64,000 nucleotides of DNA from Gigaspora margarita (taxonomy: Eukaryota > Glomeromycota > Glomeromycetes > Diversisporales > Gigasporaceae): positions 139,367-203,366 of the forward strand of contig WTPW01000412.1 in assembly GCA_009809945.1 (NCBI GenBank). The letters are read 5' to 3'. The notes under the pieces are model-generated. The model did no database searches. It was not told the origin of the DNA and worked only from the letters and a program-made list of their open reading frames with translations. Below are positions 59,200-64,000 of the stretch, one piece after another. Every line of letters begins with the position of its first letter. Position 1 is the stretch's first letter. The position numbers were made by a program, and so were the translations under genes.

Positions 59200-61044
59200 T
59201 TGACCCTTGATCCTGTTTTCTACTATTACAATCACGGATAAAATGTCCAGTGCGTCCACAATAATAACAAATAGGAGGTTCTTTCATGCGAGGGGTTTGA
59301 GCACGGTTGTCAGCATAATTAACAAAAGAAAGGGTAGTAGTGGTCTGGGTCTAGGCTAAATTAATACTGAGCTTGGCAATTTGATCAGTAAGTTGTTGGA
59401 TGGCTTGGTCAGTATTGGTTGAAGGGGTGGTCATTAACTTTCCAGTTTCCCATTTAAGGGCTCCTTCAATAGCATCAGCTAGAGTATTAGGTACAGCAGC
59501 TTGAATATTAACTGAGTATTCAGAGCGTAGTCCTTGGATAAAAAGTTGTTTAACAAAATCTGCAGGGAATAGGTTAGTGGGGTCCACTTTTCTTTGTAAG
59601 GTCCTAAACCTATTAACATATCCATCAACAGTTTCAGTAGATCCTTGCTTAATATCAAAAGGTTGTTTTTGCCATATAGCTTTTTGTTTAGTAGTATAAA
59701 AATGGGCTTTAAAAAGATATTGAAAACTTCAGTCTTGATGAGCATTATCATTAAAAGCATTAGGCTGGGGGTTCAAGGCTTGGTACCAGTCTAAAGCAAC
59801 TTCTTTAAGATATACAGGTGCAAGTTGGAGTTTTCTGTCATTACTCTATCTGTTAGCAGTAGCAGCTCTTCTAAATTCTTTTAACCAGTCAGCAGGGTCT
59901 TGGGTTCTATTACCATAAAAGTTAGCAACTGTAATAAGAGTTTTCTCAGAACCTTGTCCAAGTGCAGCAGCAAGGTCAGTCATTGCCTGTGCAGCAGCTT
60001 GTAGGGCAACATCTCCCATGTTGATTGGTGGGTTAAGAGGTAAGGCAGAGTTTAGTTCTGGGATTGGAGGTAGTAAATTTAATTCCTCTCGTTGTTGAGG
60101 TAGATAAGGTCTAATAATAGTAGTTTCTTGGTTTTGAGTATAATAGTCAAGAGGGTCAGCTAAATTAAAGTAGTTAGGAGGAGGAGTATTAGGTAATGGA
60201 GGTGTATAGCATGGAGTAATATCTATGTTTAGATTAACAGTAGGATAAAATTCTACAGGAGGAGGTGGAGGATTAGTAGTATGAGCAGTAGGAGAAAGGC
60301 TTTGCACCCAGCGAAGGAATCGATTGGGCTGAGGAGGTGGAGTAGTTTGTCGAGTACGATAAAGAGGAATTTCAGAAATAGGTGAAGAAGAAAGTCCAAA
60401 TCGTTGGGGAAAAGGAATATAAGTAGTATCTTCGTTATAAGGAGGTAAAGAAGCAGAAGAACCAATTTGAGGGTCAGCTAATTGTTCAGGACCTAAGTTA
60501 AATATAGATCTAGATACTGAAGTTTCAAAATCTAATTCAGTTTCAAACGACTGGTTTCTAAGGCCAGGTAAAAGATCTTGGGTTCTTAGTCGAGTTGGAG
60601 AAAGAGCAAAAGAAGGAAGAAGGTCCTTAATGTAAAGGTCAAGAAGGGTACTGTCAAAATTACAGAGTAGGGTAGGTGCAAGAGTATAGGAAGTATATTC
60701 AAGAAGTAGTCCGGCAATAACTTCCTTGGGGTCTAAAAGGTCGTTGTTATAGTGGTAACTAAAAACAATATCTCTGGCAGCAGCTCTAACACTATTATAG
60801 TTTTGGGCAGTAACTAGGTACGGTAAGTGTCGTTTGTCCTTTGGGTATAGTAAATAGCAAAATAGTTGTCTTTATAGGACCTCCAAAAGCGTTGGAAAGG
60901 ATGGTATAAATTAACAGGAGGATAACAGATAACACAAGATAAATCAGGGTAAGTAGCTTGCAGAACTTCTACTGCAAAAGATGAAGGATAACTTGTCTCG
61001 TGTGCTTCAATTTGTTCTAAATATAGTTGATAAGCTCTATTCAT
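59200..61044 (-). pseudogene. Gypsy gag with CCHC zinc knuckle
   Basis: Starts at ATG 61044 (MNRAYQLYLEQIEAHETSYP). A Pro-rich segment lies at 60300-60050. The capsid-like region includes TVANFYGNRTQDPADWLKEF, and a later block LFIQGLRSEYSVNIQAAVPN. The C-terminus carries the knuckle CYYCGRTGHFIRDC (59269-59228) followed by an Asn run encoded by an AAT repeat. Gag forms the particle that packages RNA. Breaks: a frameshift near 60815, TAG near 59846, TGA near 59731, and others. Confidence 0.8.
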
Positions 61045-61301
61045 ATAGAGTAACCAACTTCTAAGTTCTAAAAGAATTTAATAATAAGAAAATAATATCT
61101 CCAAAAAAAAAATGTTAATAATAAGTTGTCAACAAAAATATAAATCTTCCAAATATAAAGATGAGTTAATGTCAAAAAAAAAAAATAAATCTTCAAGTAA
61201 GTAGTAAGAGAAAACAAGATAGTTAATAAGACAACAAGAATAAAATTTCTTCCAAAATTTCTGCCAAAGTAATAATAATAATTCTGTTTTAAATAAGGTT
61301 T

Positions 61302-61317
61302 CCGCCAGAAGGCACCA
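61302..61317 (-). other. Primer-binding site of the Gypsy element
   Basis: TGGTGCCTTCTGGCGG on the minus strand lies two bases after the 5' LTR and would pair with the 3' end of a tRNA ending CCGCCAGAAGGCACCA. The exact tRNA was not identified. Confidence 0.8.
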
Positions 61318-61319
61318 AA

Positions 61320-61862
61320 TGTTACAGTACCAGATGCCTTCTTTAAATCCAGTAAAGTAACAATCACACAGCTCCTAAGATCCCTTTCTGTGGGCGTGAA
61401 GCGGTGTGCAAGAGGGAAGTATAGTTTCCTTTACGTCTGTAGGAACACTATACACTTCTCTAAGGCAGTTTGATATAAATCAACAATAGATAATGGATAG
61501 TTTATTAATTTAACAAGAGGGCTATTCCAAGGTGTCTGTTCCTTAGAAATCCCAAGAGTTTATTAATAATAATGAGTAGGAGATAAGAGGGATAAGATAA
61601 ATATAAAATACAATATCTAGAACTATCTAAAACTAAGAGAAATATAGAGAGTTTATATAGTTATTGAGCTATGCGTTGTTATGTGTCGCTATGCATCATT
61701 ATGCACTGCTATGCATCACTATGCATTACTATGTGTCACTATGCGTCATTGTACATCATTTTGCATATTACAATTACTAAATACAGTTATTACAAATTTT
61801 ACTTATTAATTTCTAATTTTTTGACTAATTTCTACCAAAATTATTAAAACTATTCTATAACA
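61320..61862 (-). repeat. 5' LTR of the Gypsy element
   Basis: Same ends as the 3' LTR (TGTTACAG to TATAACA on the plus strand). The 9-base tract is at about 61670-61765. Transcription should start here on the minus strand. Confidence 0.93.
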
Positions 61863-62418
61863 ATAGCAACAATTAATAATCATATATAAAAATTTTTTTA
61901 AAAAAATTTTTATATATGATCATTAATAGTTGCTATATATAAAAGTTAAAATAATACTAAATAAATTGATTTTTGTATAATAAAAAAAAGATGTTTAGGA
62001 AAACAAAATATACCTATTATAAAATTTTTATATAAATCAGTTGATATTTCATTAATATATATTTTGTTTATGTTATACAAAAAAAAAAATACAAATTTCT
62101 TAGCTATATTTGTAGATATATAAATAAGAAATAATACTAATAAAAAGTTATTTAATTAGTGTATTTATTATTCCAAACAACTTTACTTATTACATAAAAG
62201 TTTATTTAGTTAATAAATTATAACTTTTCTATATAAAACTATTTATGATTATATATAAATATGATTGTGAAAAAGTAATTTTATTATTAAAATCAGCTAA
62301 CAAATTCTAAAAAAAATGTGATAATAATTATAATATGATTGTGAATATATAAATGTGTTTTTAATATATAGTTAGATCTTTATAAATACAACCTTATAAA
62401 TCCAATTTCTTTCTAAAT

Positions 62419-62713
62419 ATGACCCAAACATCTAGTATAGAGGTTATACTTGAAATTTTTCAGCAAAAACACCTAAAATTTGAAAAGCAAAAAACAGTTT
62501 TTAGCAACTATCTTGGCATTTAGTAGTTCAATTTGAATGAACTTTTTTTAAAATGAAGCTCTCAGTGAGGCGCATCTAACAAAAAAAAGTTTATTCAATT
62601 CTGATCACTGGATTAGAAGTTATTAAAGTAAATAGATTTTGTTATTTTTAGCAAATTAGATCAAAATTGGCCAAAATCCAGTTATGACCTATATGAGAGA
62701 TGTCCGGGGTCCT
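62419..62713. mobile_element. AGGACC-end MITE, 295 bp, copy 2
   Basis: Inverted relative to 16875-17173; the end on the complement reads AGGACCCCGGACATCTCTC. The 8-bp direct repeat TTCTAAAT flanks it (62411-62418, 62714-62721). Confidence 0.88.
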
Positions 62714-62744
62714 TTCTAAATGCACATTTTTGGTTTGTTTGTAA

Positions 62745-62982
62745 TATATATGAGGACGAAAGTATTTCAGATTTGAAAACCTGAAATTAAAATTTGAAGA
62801 CCAAATTGTTTTTGATCTATTTTACTTAAAAGATAAAATTATTTGATACTTTTTTTAAATAGATGAAATTATAAAAAACATATCTATATAAATTTTATTT
62901 GCTCTTTTTATAAAAAATTTTAATTTTCTCTAATGAAGATGAAATAGATCTTTTTCAAAAATCAATTTCAGTAACATTACTA
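62745..62982. mobile_element. 238-bp insertion with 8-bp target repeat
   Basis: Flanked by GTTTGTAA (62737-62744, 62983-62990). The ends are weakly inverted (TATATATGAGGACGAAAG against TAGTAATGTTACTGAAA). It is AT-rich and non-coding. No other copy is seen here. Confidence 0.75.
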
Positions 62983-63399
62983 GTTTGTAAGAAATTATTA
63001 GTATTAAATGCACATTCTATATCCTGTAAATTCAAATTTTTTTAAATAATTTTTTATATTATACTACTTTTCTAAATGCATGTAGCCAATCAAATTTTAG
63101 TATTTAAGATAGATTATATAGTTTTTAGTAGAAGTTACACAAACCTGATAATCTAATTTTTAAAGCTACAATTTAATTAATTTTTTCTAAATACAATATC
63201 TCTCTAAATGCACATTGTAGGCTTTGTTTGTATATATTGCATTTATAGAGGTTTGACTATAAAAAAATAGTATCATATTTTTGGTATGATTATATAGAGT
63301 TTGTAACTATATGAGAGGTAATTATATAGGAGAATAACTATATTGCTTTAAATTATTTAATTTAAATACAAATAAGTTAATATATAAAATAACTTTTAT

Positions 63400-64000
63400 A
63401 CATCGGCAAATTTTATATATAGATATATATCGATTACTAACCGGTAAGATATATATCAATTATCAATACCCCTATTGATAGAAATCGATAGTGATAGTAA
63501 TCGATACATATCCGGTTAATCGATTACTATCGATAGTGATATCAATTAATAATTATTATATTCACATAATCATGCTTTTTGAACATTTTACAGGTTTTTG
63601 CAAGTTTTCACAAGTTTTCGCAATTTAATTATAAATTTTTTTTTATTTATTATTATTATATACAATAATCACAAGTTTTCGCTATTTAATATAAAATTTT
63701 ATTTTTTTATTATATATTATATTTTAAATATTACATATATTATATATTATTATAAAAAAAATGACAAAAAAAAATAAATCCAAAAAAAACGAAACCAAAA
63801 AAATTAAAAAAATGAAACCAAAAAAAATAAACTATTATATTCTTTATATTTGCTCATATTCGCTTATATTCGTTTATATTTGCTTATATTCGCTACTTCT
63901 TGCAAAGTCCCAGAAAGTTAGGTCGTTTTCTTGCAAAGTTCTGAAAGAAGTAAGGAATAAATAAAATAAAATAAAATTAAAAAAATAAGTAAAAAAAAAA
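63400..64000. repeat. CGATA-rich palindromes and start of a second T-rich repeat block
   Basis: 63405-63545 has repeated ATCGATTACTATCGATAG-type palindromes. From about 63590 the words CAAGTTTTCGCAATTTAAT and CTTGCAAAGTTCTGAAAGAA repeat 49602-50744 in inverted orientation and run off the window. The 67-codon open frame at 63761 is composition-driven. Confidence 0.55.

Larger units (their letters stand above)
51908..61862 (-). mobile_element. Gypsy-type LTR retrotransposon, complete but inactive
   Basis: Two LTRs (552 and 543 bp) in direct orientation begin TG and end CA and flank gag, protease, reverse transcriptase, RNase H and integrase, in that order on the minus strand, which defines Gypsy (integrase last). 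The flanking direct repeat is ATAG. A primer-binding site and polypurine tract are in place. The length without the 0.68-kb inserted element and its duplication is about 9.3 kb. Many stops and frameshifts, a changed catalytic pair in reverse transcriptase and a changed protease Asp show it cannot move alone. Confidence 0.93.
51560..62310. mobile_element. Palindromic host element split by the Gypsy retrotransposon
   Basis: Bases 51560-51907 and 61863-62310 are inverted repeats of each other (for example TATCAACTGATTTATATAAA on both arms). Removing the Gypsy element and one ATAG rebuilds a hairpin with a perfect core at 61863-61936. The host was therefore an AT-rich palindromic element of about 0.8 kb. 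Confidence 0.7.
62369..63259. mobile_element. Pogo-like MITE, copy C, with two insertions
   Basis: TAGTTAGATCTTTATAAATA at the left and GCATTTATAGAGGTTTGACTA at the right, flanked by TA. Without the two inserted elements and one copy of each 8-bp target repeat (303 and 246 bases) exactly 342 bases remain, the length of copies A and B. Confidence 0.9.

Noticed and set aside
59062-59259. A minus-strand frame with a long Ile run
   Set aside because: It is the shifted frame of the AAT repeat encoding the Asn run after the gag zinc knuckle.

Overview
The window looks like nuclear DNA of an arbuscular mycorrhizal fungus (Glomeromycotina, Rhizophagus-like). It is very AT-rich, its genes have many short GT-AG introns, and it holds a Sel1-repeat kinase and a relic of a kinase with the MPYVAPE motif, two families strongly expanded in these fungi. 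It is crowded with decayed transposons. The organism is inferred from content only; no marker gene is present.

Only three host genes look alive, and all lie in the middle. A 16-exon Rab GTPase-activating protein (24091-29139, +) has two GRAM domains, a TBC domain and an EF-hand. Convergent to it is a 7-exon peroxisomal D-amino-acid oxidase (30211-31853, -) ending in SKL, with seven GATAA motifs in its upstream region. A Sel1-repeat protein kinase (37204-39105, +) has an intact kinase domain but a frameshift in its repeat array and no visible start. Both spliced models close exactly in frame (1183 and 354 residues).

Left third (1-24 kb): a kinase relic; two hAT-like elements inserted four bases apart; a large hairpin; a broken multi-exon gene of an unrecognised family (4190-7741, -); a 166-bp element with a sister copy at 29.8 kb; the C-terminal zinc ribbon of a TnpB/Fanzor-like protein (10.1-10.4 kb); a broken gene split by a palindrome; a TTAA-flanked element; and an old LINE relic (14.6-21.6 kb) interrupted by a younger, 5'-truncated LINE with a 15-bp target duplication.

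Right third (39-64 kb): nested inverted-repeat elements, a 931-base assembly gap, and a complete but inactive LTR retrotransposon of the Gypsy type (51908-61862, coding on -). It carries an unusual zinc-knuckle array between protease and reverse transcriptase, an intact extra ORF before the 3' LTR, and an inserted element built of inverted arrays of a TTTCCCGACA-like motif around a CCCTAA core. At 62.4-63.3 kb a 342-bp pogo-like element carries two separate insertions, each with its own 8-bp target duplication.

Across the window, differences between repeat copies and many premature stops are transitions (C to T or G to A), often at CpG, which suggests deamination of methylated cytosine. No rRNA genes, CRISPR arrays or convincing functional tRNA genes were seen.
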